The notes below the pieces were generated by a model that saw only the letters and a list, made by a program, of their open reading frames with translations, was not told the origin of the DNA and ran no database searches. DNA of 64,000 nt from Streptomyces sp. CC208A (lineage in GTDB: Bacteria > Actinomycetota > Actinomycetes > Streptomycetales > Streptomycetaceae). The stretch covers positions 62,001-126,000 of the forward strand of contig NZ_JASCXN010000023.1 in NCBI RefSeq assembly GCF_030010625.1, written 5' to 3'. This document shows, piece after piece, positions 35,545-44,011 of this stretch. The stretch's first letter is position 1, and each line of letters begins with the position of its first letter. A program made the translations under genes and the position numbers.

Positions 35545-36720
35545 ATGCGTTCTGTACGGCTCATACCCGCCGCCCTCGGCGTGGCGACGGCGCTCGCGCT
35601 GACCGCCACGGCCTGCGGCCCCACCGAGACGCCGGCCGCGGACAAGCCGGCCGGGGCGAGCAGCTCCGCGCCCGCCACCGAGGGCGACGGCGGCGATGGC
35701 GCGGCGGACCTCGCCGGAGACCTCGCCGACAAGCTCAAGAAGCACGGCGTCGACATCGACAAGTGGAAGAACGGCGAATGGAAGAACTGGGACACCAGCA
35801 CCTGGCTCCGTGAGGCCGAGGACTTCGTCAACCCGGTCATCGAGAACCTCTGGGACCCGGCGCGCATGCAGTCGGCGCAGAGCCCGGACCCGACGATCGA
35901 CGTCCAGGCCGGCGTCTCGGGCTCGGACCCGGTGCCGCGGCCGGTGACGGCGCAGCGCGAGAAGACGCCGTACCACCGCAACGCGGCCCCCGTCGGCAAG
36001 ATCTTCTTCGACTCCCCCAAGGGGTCGATGGTCTGCTCGGGCACGATCGTGAAGGACCCCCGCCGTCCCGGTAAGTCCAACCTGGTCTGGACGGCCGGCC
36101 ACTGCGTCCACGCCGGTCAGCGCGGTGGCTGGTACCGCAACATCACCTTCGTCCCTGCCTTCAACGACCTGGGCAAGTCCCCCGCCGCCCTGCGCAACGC
36201 CCGCCCGCACGAGGTCTACCCCTACGGCCAGTACTGGGCGGACTGGGCGGTCACCTCGGGCGAGTGGATCCAGCGCGGCGGGACGCAGCAGGCGTGGCCG
36301 TACGACTACGCGATCCTGCACGTGAAGCCGGAGCGCGGCCGCAAGTCCCTGGAGGAGACCGTCGGCGCGGCGCTGCCGGTGGACTTCTCCGCCCCTGCGC
36401 CGGCCCGGGCCGGGACGGTGGGGGCCTGGGGCTACCCGCAGGCCGCCCCGTACAACGGCGTGATCATGCACAAGTGCCTGAGCCGGCCCTCGCGGGTCAC
36501 CACGGCCCCGGCGACGCCCGTGATGTTCCGGATCGGCTGCACGATGACCGCCGGTTCCTCCGGTGGCGGCTGGTTCCGGAAGCTGCCGAACGGCACGACG
36601 GCGCTGGTGTCGAACACCTCGATCGGCCCGGCCCGCGGCAACGGCTGGCTGGCCGGTCCGCAGCTCGGCCGGGGCGCGAAGAACGCGTACGACATGGTCA
36701 GCAAGAAGTTCGCCCGCTGA
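35545..36720 (+). CDS. Secreted lipoprotein serine protease, second of tandem pair
   Basis: 391 residues, clearly a paralogue of the preceding gene along its full length. Lipobox Cys24 (LTATAC), then a ~30-residue disordered linker. The same Trp-rich pre-domain follows (KHGVDIDKWKNGEWKNWD, WLREAEDFVNPVIENLWDP), then the trypsin-fold domain with WTAGHC (His), YDYAIL (Asp) and MTAGSSGGGW (Ser). The pre-domain is at least as well conserved between the copies as much of the catalytic part, implying a specific role such as an inhibitory propeptide or a surface-binding module. It has its own GGGGGAA ribosome binding site and a 151-base upstream spacer with a hairpin, so expression may be partly independent. 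Confidence 0.88.
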   Translation: MRSVRLIPAALGVATALALTATACGPTETPAADKPAGASSSAPATEGDGGDGAADLAGDLADKLKKHGVDIDKWKNGEWKNWDTSTWLREAEDFVNPVIENLWDPARMQSAQSPDPTIDVQAGVSGSDPVPRPVTAQREKTPYHRNAAPVGKIFFDSPKGSMVCSGTIVKDPRRPGKSNLVWTAGHCVHAGQRGGWYRNITFVPAFNDLGKSPAALRNARPHEVYPYGQYWADWAVTSGEWIQRGGTQQAWPYDYAILHVKPERGRKSLEETVGAALPVDFSAPAPARAGTVGAWGYPQAAPYNGVIMHKCLSRPSRVTTAPATPVMFRIGCTMTAGSSGGGWFRKLPNGTTALVSNTSIGPARGNGWLAGPQLGRGAKNAYDMVSKKFAR

Positions 36721-36786
36721 CCCCGTCCTTCTGAGAGCCGTCTCCCTCCGGCCGGAGCTCCGCCCGGCCGCCTGAGAGGACGGGAG

Positions 36787-36830
36787 AAGGCGCCGGCCCC
36801 CCTCCCCGCGGGGAGGGGGGCCGGCGCCTT
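36787..36830. terminator. Bidirectional terminator between protease gene and hflX
   Basis: 44-base perfect palindrome (22 bp per arm) between convergent genes, 66 bases past the protease stop and 16 before the hflX stop. Confidence 0.88.
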
Positions 36831-36846
36831 CGTGCTGTGTCCGGGC

Positions 36847-38340
36847 TCAGTGCGCGGCGGGGACGTACGACGCGAGCGCCGCCGCCAGCTCCTCGTGCAC
36901 CCGGGCCTTGAGCAGGGTGCCCTCCGGGGTGTGCTCCTCGGAGAGCATCTCGCCCTCGGTGTGCACCCGGGAGACGAGACCGCCCGCCGTGTAGGGCAGG
37001 AGGACCTCGACCTCCACCTCGGGGCGCGGGAGCTCGCGGTCGATCAGGGCGAGCAGCTCCTCGATGCCCTCGCCCGAGCGGGCGGAGACGGCCATGGAGT
37101 GCTTCTCGACGCGGAGCAGCCGCTGGAGGACCAGCGGGTCGGCCGCGTCGGCCTTGTTGACGATCACGATCTCCGGCACGTCCACCGCGCCGACGTCGCG
37201 GAAGACCTCGCGGACGGCGGCCAGCTGCTCCTCCGGGGCGGGGTGCGAGCCGTCCACCACGTGCAGGATGAGGTCGGCGTCGGCGACCTCCTCCATGGTG
37301 GAGCGGAACGCCTCGACCAGGTGGTGTGGCAGGTGCCGGACGAAGCCGACGGTGTCGGCCAGGGTGTAGACCCGGCCGGACGGCGTCTCGGCCCGGCGGA
37401 CGGTCGGGTCCAGGGTGGCGAACAGCGCGTTCTCCACCAGGACGCCGGCGCCCGTGAGGCGGTTGAGCAGGGAGGACTTGCCGGCGTTGGTGTAGCCGGC
37501 GATGGCGACCGACGGCACCTTGTTGCGGCGCCGCTCCTGCCGCTTGATGTCACGGCCGGTCTTCATCTCCGCGATCTCCCGGCGCATCTTCGCCATCTTC
37601 TCGCGGATGCGGCGCCGGTCGGTCTCGATCTTGGTCTCACCGGGACCGCGGGTGGCCATGCCGCCACCGCCGCCGCCACCCATCTGCCGGGAGAGCGACT
37701 GACCCCAGCCGCGCAGTCGCGGCAGCATGTACTGCATCTGCGCGAGGGCGACCTGCGCCTTGCCCTCTCGGGACTTGGCGTGCTGGGCGAAGATGTCGAG
37801 GATCAGGGCGGTCCGGTCGACCACCTTGACCTTGACGACGTCTTCGAGGGCGATGAGCTGGCCGGGGCTGAGCTCGCCGTCGCAGACGACGGTGTCGGCA
37901 CCGGTCTCGACGACGATGTCCCGCAGCTCCTGGGCCTTGCCGGAACCGATGAAGGTGGCCGGGTCGGGCTTGTCGCGGCGCTGGATCACGCCGTCGAGGA
38001 CGAGGGCGCCCGCCGTCTCGGCGAGGGCCGCGAGCTCCGCGAGGGAGTTCTCGGCGTCCTGCACGGTCCCCGAGGTCCAGACGCCGACGAGCACGACGCG
38101 CTCCAGGCGCAGCTGCCGGTACTCGACCTCGGTGACGTCCTCGAGCTCGGTGGAGAGGCCTACGACGCGGCGCAGGGCCGCGCGCTCGGAGCGGTCGAAC
38201 TGATCGCCGTCCCGGTCTCCGTCGATCTCGTGGCTCCAGGCGACGTCCTCTTCCATCAGGGCATCGGCCCGAAGGCTCTCGGTGCGGCGCGTCTGCGCGA
38301 AGCTCTGCTCGTCCTGGGAAGGGGAAGAAGAGGAGGTCAT
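36847..38340 (-). CDS. hflX: GTPase HflX
   Basis: 497 residues. Ribosome-associated GTPase that splits stalled or heat-damaged 70S ribosomes. The N-terminal HflX domain has GVIQRRDKPDPATFIGSGKAQEL and the glycine-rich MGGGGGGGMATRGPGETKIETDRR loop (split across two conserved motifs). The G domain has G1 GYTNAGKSSLLN, the ALFATLDPTVRR switch, G3 DTVGFVRHLPH and G4 NKAD. The start is the ATG of MTSSSSPSQDEQS with AAGGA upstream; the frame extends 20 codons further without support. The N-terminal ~60 residues are acidic and variable. It follows the M1 peptidase gene on the same strand after 149 bases. Confidence 0.95.
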   Translation of the reverse strand: MTSSSSPSQDEQSFAQTRRTESLRADALMEEDVAWSHEIDGDRDGDQFDRSERAALRRVVGLSTELEDVTEVEYRQLRLERVVLVGVWTSGTVQDAENSLAELAALAETAGALVLDGVIQRRDKPDPATFIGSGKAQELRDIVVETGADTVVCDGELSPGQLIALEDVVKVKVVDRTALILDIFAQHAKSREGKAQVALAQMQYMLPRLRGWGQSLSRQMGGGGGGGMATRGPGETKIETDRRRIREKMAKMRREIAEMKTGRDIKRQERRRNKVPSVAIAGYTNAGKSSLLNRLTGAGVLVENALFATLDPTVRRAETPSGRVYTLADTVGFVRHLPHHLVEAFRSTMEEVADADLILHVVDGSHPAPEEQLAAVREVFRDVGAVDVPEIVIVNKADAADPLVLQRLLRVEKHSMAVSARSGEGIEELLALIDRELPRPEVEVEVLLPYTAGGLVSRVHTEGEMLSEEHTPEGTLLKARVHEELAAALASYVPAAH

Positions 38341-38489
38341 TGGATCCTTACGTCGATGGGAACGATGGTGTCGGTACAACGTGCGGCGGCTCCGGAACAT
38401 TCCCTCGCGGGATCCGGCCGGCCGCGTCGCCGACCCGAAAATGGTGACACGGGCGGTCGGCGCCCGTCACGCGGGTTTCCTCGGCGCAC

Positions 38490-40025
38490 TCAGCGGTCCG
38501 TCTCCGGGGCCGGGAGGCTGCGCCAGTCCGGGTGCCCGGGCATCGGCGGGGTCTTCTCCCCGTACAGCCAGTCCGCGAAGAAGGTGTCGAGCTCCCGCCC
38601 GGAGACCTGTTCCGCCAGCGCCGTGAAGTCGGCGGTCGTGGCGGTGCCGTCCCGGTGGTCGACGACCCACCGCCGCTGCAGCCGGTCGAAGGCGTCGGTG
38701 CCGATCTCCTGCCGGAGGGCGTAGAGGACGAGCGCGCTGCCGTCGTACACGACGGGACGGAAGAGGCTGATCTTCCGACCGGGCGCGGGCGGGCGGGGCG
38801 CCGCCGGCGGGCCGCCGTCCGCGCGCCAGCCGTCGGAGGCGGCGTACGCGGCCTCCATGCGCCGCTCCAGGGACTTGCCGGCCGTCTCGTCGGCGTACAG
38901 CGCCTCGTACCAGCTGGCGTGCCCCTCGTTGAGCCACAGGTCGGACCAGGTGCGCGGGGAGACGCTGTCGCCGAACCACTGGTGGGCCAGCTCGTGGACC
39001 ATGACCGCGTCGACGTACCACTCGGGGAAGCGGGGGTCGGTGAAGAGCCGCCGTTCGAAGAGGGAGAGGGTCTGGGTCTCCAGCTCGAAGCCGGTGGTGG
39101 CGTCGGCGACCAGCACGCCGTACGTCTCGAAGGGGTACGGGCCGACCTTGCCCTCCATCCACTCCAGGTGGCCGGGGGTCCTGCGCAGCCAGGGCTCCAT
39201 CGTCTCCCGGTCCTGGGTGCGGACCACGTCCCGCACCGGCAGGCCGTGCGGGCCGGTGCGGTGCAGGACGGTGGAGCGGCCGATGGAGACCTGGGCGAGC
39301 TCGGTGGCCATGGGGTGGTGGCTGCGGTACGTCCAGGTGGTGGTGGCGCCGTGGTCGGTGCGGCCGGCGGGCAGGCCGCCCGCGACGACGGTCAGGTCGC
39401 TCGGGGCGGTGATCCGGAAGGTGAAGGCGGCCTTGTCGGAGGGGTGGTCGTTGGAGGGGAAGACCCGGTGGGCGGCGTCGGCCTGGTTGGCCATGGCGAG
39501 GCCGTCGGAGGTGCGGACCCAGCCGCCGCTGTCGGCGGGACCGCGCGGATCACTGGTGTGGCGGACGGTGACGGTGACGGGTTCGCCCGCGTCGATCGGG
39601 GCGACGGGGGTGATGACCAGGTCCTCGCCGCTGGTCTCGTAGGCGGCGGGCACGCCGTCGACGGTGACGGCGGAGACCGTGCCGTGGGTGAAGTCGAGGT
39701 GGAGCCGGTCGAGGTCGGCGGTGGCGAGGGCGTCGACGCGGGTGACGGCGGTGAGCGGCTCGGTGTTCACGCCGGAGTAGGTGAGGCCGATGTCGTAGGC
39801 GAGGACGTCGTAGCCGGGGTTGCCGAGGTGCGGGAAGAGCGGGTCGCCGATGCCGAGCGGCTCCGGGGCGGGCAGCGCGGCGGCGACCAGGCCGGCCGCG
39901 GCGGCGACGAGGCCGGCGGACCGGAGCCAGGGCCGCCGACCCGGCCGTACGCGGCTGCCGCCGGGCGGCGGGACGGCGACAGGGGGGGCAGAGGCCGGTG
40001 GGGCGGGCGGGGAAGTGTGCGCCAT
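38490..40025 (-). CDS. M1 family metallopeptidase (aminopeptidase N-like), membrane-anchored or secreted
   Basis: 511 residues. A Pro-rich, Arg-containing N-terminus precedes one hydrophobic segment (LVAAAAGLVAAAL, about residues 39-51), suggesting export or a signal anchor. The beta-sandwich domain (YDIGLTYSGVNTEPLTAVTRVDA) leads into the gluzincin core: HELAHQWFGD binds zinc, NEGHASWYEAL gives the downstream Glu ligand, and a Tyr-containing region follows (YDGSALVLYALRQEIG). The exopeptidase GxMEN motif appears as GFELETQT. It is shorter than classic aminopeptidase N because the C-terminal helical domain is reduced. Likely role: extracytoplasmic peptide trimming. Confidence 0.88.
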   Translation of the reverse strand: MAHTSPPAPPASAPPVAVPPPGGSRVRPGRRPWLRSAGLVAAAAGLVAAALPAPEPLGIGDPLFPHLGNPGYDVLAYDIGLTYSGVNTEPLTAVTRVDALATADLDRLHLDFTHGTVSAVTVDGVPAAYETSGEDLVITPVAPIDAGEPVTVTVRHTSDPRGPADSGGWVRTSDGLAMANQADAAHRVFPSNDHPSDKAAFTFRITAPSDLTVVAGGLPAGRTDHGATTTWTYRSHHPMATELAQVSIGRSTVLHRTGPHGLPVRDVVRTQDRETMEPWLRRTPGHLEWMEGKVGPYPFETYGVLVADATTGFELETQTLSLFERRLFTDPRFPEWYVDAVMVHELAHQWFGDSVSPRTWSDLWLNEGHASWYEALYADETAGKSLERRMEAAYAASDGWRADGGPPAAPRPPAPGRKISLFRPVVYDGSALVLYALRQEIGTDAFDRLQRRWVVDHRDGTATTADFTALAEQVSGRELDTFFADWLYGEKTPPMPGHPDWRSLPAPETDR

Positions 40026-40138
40026 GGGCCAGGGCTACCAGGGTCCCGCCCCGCTCCCCCGTCCGACGCGCGCGGCCGCCACCCGAAGGAGGTCACTCCG
40101 AGTGGGCTCCTGACGGGCGGGTTCGAGGTTGTCCGGCC

Positions 40139-42307
40139 TCAGCGGCGGTGGGTGCGGCCGACGTCGTAGACGCCGGGGACCTCGCGCATGGCCCGCATGA
40201 GGTGGGGGAGTTCGGCGGCGTCGACGAGCTGGAGGGTGTACGTGTGGCGGACGCGTTGCTCGTTCGGCGGCTCGACGGTGGCGGAGACGACCTCGGCGCC
40301 GGCGGTGGCGATGGCCTCGGTGAGATCGGCGAGCAGACCGGGGCGGCCGAACGATTCGGCAACGAGGGTGACCCGGCAGTGGACGGCGTCGCCCCAGCGG
40401 ACGGGGACGGCGGTCCGGCCGAGCCGGTGCATGGCGTCGACGGACGGACAGCCGGTGCGGTGGACCGTGACGGCGCCGCCCCGCACCAGGAAGCCGGTGA
40501 TCTCGTCGGGGGGCACGGGGGTGCAGCAGCCGGCCGGGCGGACGGCGGCCGGCGGTCCGCCGTCGAGGTCGGCGTGGAGCTCCGCGCCGGAGCTGCGGTC
40601 GGCGGCGACGCTGAGCGGCGGGCGGGGGGCCGCGGCGGGCTGGGCGACGGTCTCCGGGTGGGCCTGTAGCCAGCCGGTGATGGCGATCCTGGCGGCGGGG
40701 GTCCTGGCGTGGTCCAGCCAGTCCGGGGAGGGTCCTGAGCCGGTGTCCTGGGCGAGGAGCAGCTGCACGGTGTCGCCGTCGGCGAGGACGGTGCTCAGGG
40801 GGGTGAGCCGGCCGTTGACGCGGGCGCCGAGGCAGCCGTGGGCGGCCTCGCCGTGCTGCGCGTAGGCGGCGTCGACACAGGTGGCCCCGGCGGGGAGCCC
40901 CAGGGTGCCGCCGTCGGCGCGGAAGACGGTGATCTCGTGGTCCTCGGCGAGATCGGCGCGGAGCGAGCTCCAGAAGGTGTCGGGGTCGGGGGCGGACTCC
41001 TGCCAGTCGAGGAGGCGGGCGAGCCAGCCGGGCCGGGTGGGGTCGGCGCGCTCGCCGTCCTCGGCGGCCTCGGCCCCCTCGGGCAGGTCGGTGGTGTCCG
41101 AGGTGGTGTCCGATGTGGTGTCCGGGGTGGTGGCGTAAGGGCTGCCGAGGGCGACGACGCCGGCCTCGGCGACCTTGTGCATGCGGTGGGTGCGGATGAG
41201 GACCTCGGCGACGGCCCCGTCGGGAGCGGCGATCGCGGTGTGCAGCGACTGGTACAGGTTGAACTTGGGGGCGGCGATGAAGTCCTTGAACTCCGAGATC
41301 AGCGGGGTGAAGCAGGTGTGCAGCTCGCCGAGGACCGCGTAGCAGTCGGCGTCCTCCGCGACGAGGACGAGGAGCCGTCCGAAGTCGCAGCCGCGCAGCT
41401 CGCCGCGCTTGAGGCGGACGCGGTGGACGGAGACGAAGTGGCGGGGGCGGACGAGGACTTCGGCGGCGATGTCCGCCTCGCGCAGGACGGCGCCGACCTG
41501 TTCGGCGACGGCGGCGAGCGCGTCCGGGGAGCCGGAGCCGGTGGCGTCGGCGATGAGCGCGCGGGTGGCCTCGTACTCCTCGGGGTGGAGGATCGCGAAG
41601 ACCAGGTCCTCCAGTTCGGTCTTGAGGGCCTGGACGCCGAGCCGTTCGGCGAGGGGGATGAGGACGTCCCGGGTGACCTTGGCGATGCGGGCCTGTTTCT
41701 CGGGCCGCATCACACCGAGGGTGCGCATGTTGTGGAGCCGGTCGGCGAGTTTGATCGACATGACCCGGACGTCGTTGCCGGTGGCGACGAGCATCTTGCG
41801 GAAGGTCTCGGGTTCGGCGGCGGCGCCGTAGTCGATCTTCTCCACCTTGGTGACGCCGTCGACGAGGTAGGCGACCTCGTCGCCGAACTCCCGGCGGACC
41901 TGATCGAGCGTCACCTCGGTGTCCTCGACGGTGTCGTGGAGGAGGGAGGCGGTCAGGGTGGTGGTCTCGGCGCCGAGTTCGGCGAGGATGAGGGTGACGG
42001 CGAGCGGGTGGGTGATGTACGGCTCGCCGCTCTTGCGGAACTGGCCCCGGTGCGAGGACTCGGCGAGCACGTACGCCCGGCGCAGCACCGACAGGTCGGC
42101 CTCGGGATGGTGGGCCCGGTGCGCCTCGGCAACGTGGCTGATGGCGTCGGGCAGCCGGTCGCGCGGGGCGGGGCCCGCGGTGGCGCCGAGCAGGGCGGCC
42201 CGGCCGAGCCTCCGCAGGTCGAGCCGGGCGCGTCCGCGCCTGCGGACGCCCGTGTCGGTGGCTGCGGCCTCGGCCGCGCTCACGGGGTTCGTGGCCTCTG
42301 CGCTCAT
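40139..42307 (-). CDS. rshA: RelA/SpoT homologue RshA, (p)ppGpp synthetase/hydrolase
   Basis: 722 residues from the ATG with GGAGG upstream. Domains in order: HD hydrolase (ITHPLAVTLIL, SLLHDTVEDT with His124-Asp125, KLADRLHNMRTLG), a synthetase region (residues ~300-400, with EFKDFIAAPKFNLYQSLHT and EVLIRTHRMH), TGS (EITVFRADGGTLGLPAGATCVDAAYA), and a C-terminal ACT domain (CRVTLVAESFGRPGLLADLTEAIA). Streptomyces have RelA plus this second, divergent Rsh protein. The hydrolase motifs are intact. The synthetase motifs are weakened: RPRHFVSVHRVRLK replaces the usual RxKHxxSIYxKM. A TTSDTTSDTT repeat sits in the linker. It probably tunes alarmone levels, mainly as a hydrolase. Confidence 0.88.
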   Translation of the reverse strand: MSAEATNPVSAAEAAATDTGVRRRGRARLDLRRLGRAALLGATAGPAPRDRLPDAISHVAEAHRAHHPEADLSVLRRAYVLAESSHRGQFRKSGEPYITHPLAVTLILAELGAETTTLTASLLHDTVEDTEVTLDQVRREFGDEVAYLVDGVTKVEKIDYGAAAEPETFRKMLVATGNDVRVMSIKLADRLHNMRTLGVMRPEKQARIAKVTRDVLIPLAERLGVQALKTELEDLVFAILHPEEYEATRALIADATGSGSPDALAAVAEQVGAVLREADIAAEVLVRPRHFVSVHRVRLKRGELRGCDFGRLLVLVAEDADCYAVLGELHTCFTPLISEFKDFIAAPKFNLYQSLHTAIAAPDGAVAEVLIRTHRMHKVAEAGVVALGSPYATTPDTTSDTTSDTTDLPEGAEAAEDGERADPTRPGWLARLLDWQESAPDPDTFWSSLRADLAEDHEITVFRADGGTLGLPAGATCVDAAYAQHGEAAHGCLGARVNGRLTPLSTVLADGDTVQLLLAQDTGSGPSPDWLDHARTPAARIAITGWLQAHPETVAQPAAAPRPPLSVAADRSSGAELHADLDGGPPAAVRPAGCCTPVPPDEITGFLVRGGAVTVHRTGCPSVDAMHRLGRTAVPVRWGDAVHCRVTLVAESFGRPGLLADLTEAIATAGAEVVSATVEPPNEQRVRHTYTLQLVDAAELPHLMRAMREVPGVYDVGRTHRR

Positions 42308-42501
42308 GGGGCACCTCCGGCGACGTCGACCGGCGGTGGACGGGCGGGGGGAGCCCGGAGGGCCGGTGCTTGATGCTACCGACCCCACCACGCGGTGCGG
42401 TCACGCTCTCGCCCAGCCCGAATCGGATCACCCATTCGAGCGATGGCGCAGTCGTTGACTGTTTCGATTACGCCGCCCGGCCGGGTGCCCCGACAGCCGG
42501 T

Positions 42502-43377
42502 TCAGTCCTGGGCGAGCCAGGAGGGCTCCAGGGTGCCCTCGGCGACGATGACGGCCGGTCCGGTCATCTCGACCTCGCCGTCGGGGTGCTCGGTGATGAC
42601 GAGGGTCCCGCCGAGGACGTCCACGGTGTACGTGACGGGGGCGCCGGTCTCGGCCGGGTCGGCTCCGTCTCGGCGGGCGGCGGCGACGGCCACGGCGCAG
42701 GCGCCGGTGCCGCAGGAGCGGGTCTCGGCGGCGCCGCGCTCGTGGACGCGCATGGCGACGTGGCGGGGCCCCCGGTCGGCCACGAACTCGATGTTGACCC
42801 CGTCCGGGTAGACGGAGGCGGGCTCGTACGGCGGCTCGTCGTAGAGGTTCCCGGCGTGGGCGAGGTCCTCGACGAAGGCGACCGCGTGCGGATTGCCCAT
42901 GTTCACGTTGCGCGCGGGCCAGCTGCGGCCGTCGACGGCGACGGTGACGCCCTCGGCGGGGAGGACGGCGCGGCCCATGGAGACGGTGACGGAGCCGTCC
43001 TTGTCGAGGTGGACGCGCTTGACGCCGCCGCGGGTGGCGACGGCGACCTCGCCGGCGGTGACGTGGCCCGCGTGTTCCAGGTAGCGGGCGAAGACCCGGA
43101 CCCCGTTGCCGCACATCTCGGCGACCGAGCCGTCGGCGTTGCGGTAGTCCATGAACCACTCGGCCTCGTCGGCCATGGCCCGGGCGTCGGGGTGGGCGGC
43201 GCTGCGCACGACGTGCAGCACGCCGTCGCCGCCGAGGCCGGCGCGACGGTCGCAGAGCCGGGCGACGAGGGCGGGGGGCAGGTCGATCTCGTTCTCCGCG
43301 TCGGGGACGATCACGAAGTCGTTCTCGGTGCCGTGGCCCTTGAGGTAGCGGAGCGGGGTGGTCTGCGTGCTGGTCAC
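42502..43377 (-). CDS. dapF: Diaminopimelate epimerase
   Basis: 291 residues. Converts LL- to meso-diaminopimelate in lysine synthesis; Streptomyces peptidoglycan uses LL-DAP, so here it mainly serves lysine. Two catalytic Cys: AEMCGNGVR and RSCGTGACAVA. Other family blocks are KGHGTENDFVIVPD, GDGVL, NVNMGNPHAVAFV, PDGVNIEFV and VHERGAAETRSCG. The start is a GTG; the ribosome binding site is poor. It lies downstream of miaA and a small membrane protein gene on the same strand, the usual actinobacterial arrangement. Confidence 0.96.
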   Translation of the reverse strand: MTSTQTTPLRYLKGHGTENDFVIVPDAENEIDLPPALVARLCDRRAGLGGDGVLHVVRSAAHPDARAMADEAEWFMDYRNADGSVAEMCGNGVRVFARYLEHAGHVTAGEVAVATRGGVKRVHLDKDGSVTVSMGRAVLPAEGVTVAVDGRSWPARNVNMGNPHAVAFVEDLAHAGNLYDEPPYEPASVYPDGVNIEFVADRGPRHVAMRVHERGAAETRSCGTGACAVAVAAARRDGADPAETGAPVTYTVDVLGGTLVITEHPDGEVEMTGPAVIVAEGTLEPSWLAQD

Positions 43378-43416
43378 GAGATCAACTGTACGGTGCCGCT
43401 CGGACAGCCGTTCCGG

Positions 43417-43425
43417 TTGTCCACA
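43417..43425 (+). promoter_or_regulatory. DnaA-box match upstream of dapF
   Basis: TTGTCCACA, the preferred Streptomyces DnaA box, in the spacer between dapF and the membrane protein gene. A single copy may be coincidental. Confidence 0.3.
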
Positions 43426-43451
43426 GGACGGGCCCCGAAGGCCGGAGGGGC

Positions 43452-43910
43452 TCAGCGGAGGCGGGCGACGCGCCAGACCGCGAGGGCGACGAGGGCGGCG
43501 GTGGTCGTCACGTACAGGGCGAGGACCCGCCAGTCCGGCCGCTCGCCCGAGCCGCGCTTCGGCAGCCCCGGCCAGGTGGACCCGACCTTGCGGGCGGCCA
43601 TCATGCCCCAGCCGGCGGCGCAGAAGCTGATCAGCAGTCCGAGCATGGCGACGACCGCGCCGCCGTCACCGGAGCCGAAGGCCAGCGGGAAGGCGAACAT
43701 CAGCGAGCCGACGGCGGCGAGCCCCACGATGGGGGCGAGCTGCCAGATCCTCAGCAGGCGCCGCGGTCGCAGCTCGACCTCGACCTCGCCCGCGTCGACC
43801 TCGACGGCGGAACCCTCTGCGTCGTCGGGTCCGTCGGGGGTCAGCCCCGGGGCACCCCCGGGGACCGCCTCGTGCTGTTCTCTGTCGCGAGGGCCGGCCT
43901 CCATCGCCAC
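43452..43910 (-). CDS. Small membrane protein of unknown function
   Basis: 152 residues from the GTG (GGGAGG four bases upstream); an ATG two codons later is equally possible. An acidic, Gly/Pro-rich cytoplasmic-type N-terminus of ~55 residues is followed by an RPRRLL basic stop. Three hydrophobic segments follow (LAPIVGLAAVGSLMFAFPLAF, GAVVAMLGLLISFCAAGWGM and VLALYVTTTAALVALAVW). No family recognised beyond frequent occurrence between miaA and dapF in Streptomyces. Function unknown. Confidence 0.7.
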   Translation of the reverse strand: MAMEAGPRDREQHEAVPGGAPGLTPDGPDDAEGSAVEVDAGEVEVELRPRRLLRIWQLAPIVGLAAVGSLMFAFPLAFGSGDGGAVVAMLGLLISFCAAGWGMMAARKVGSTWPGLPKRGSGERPDWRVLALYVTTTAALVALAVWRVARLR

Positions 43911-44011
43911 GCGCCCTCCCACTCGGACTCCACTTGGTCGATCGATGCTCGATGATGGCACGCTCCCGACCGCCGAAATGACGGGCGGAGCGTCCCGATG
44001 CCATCACGTGA

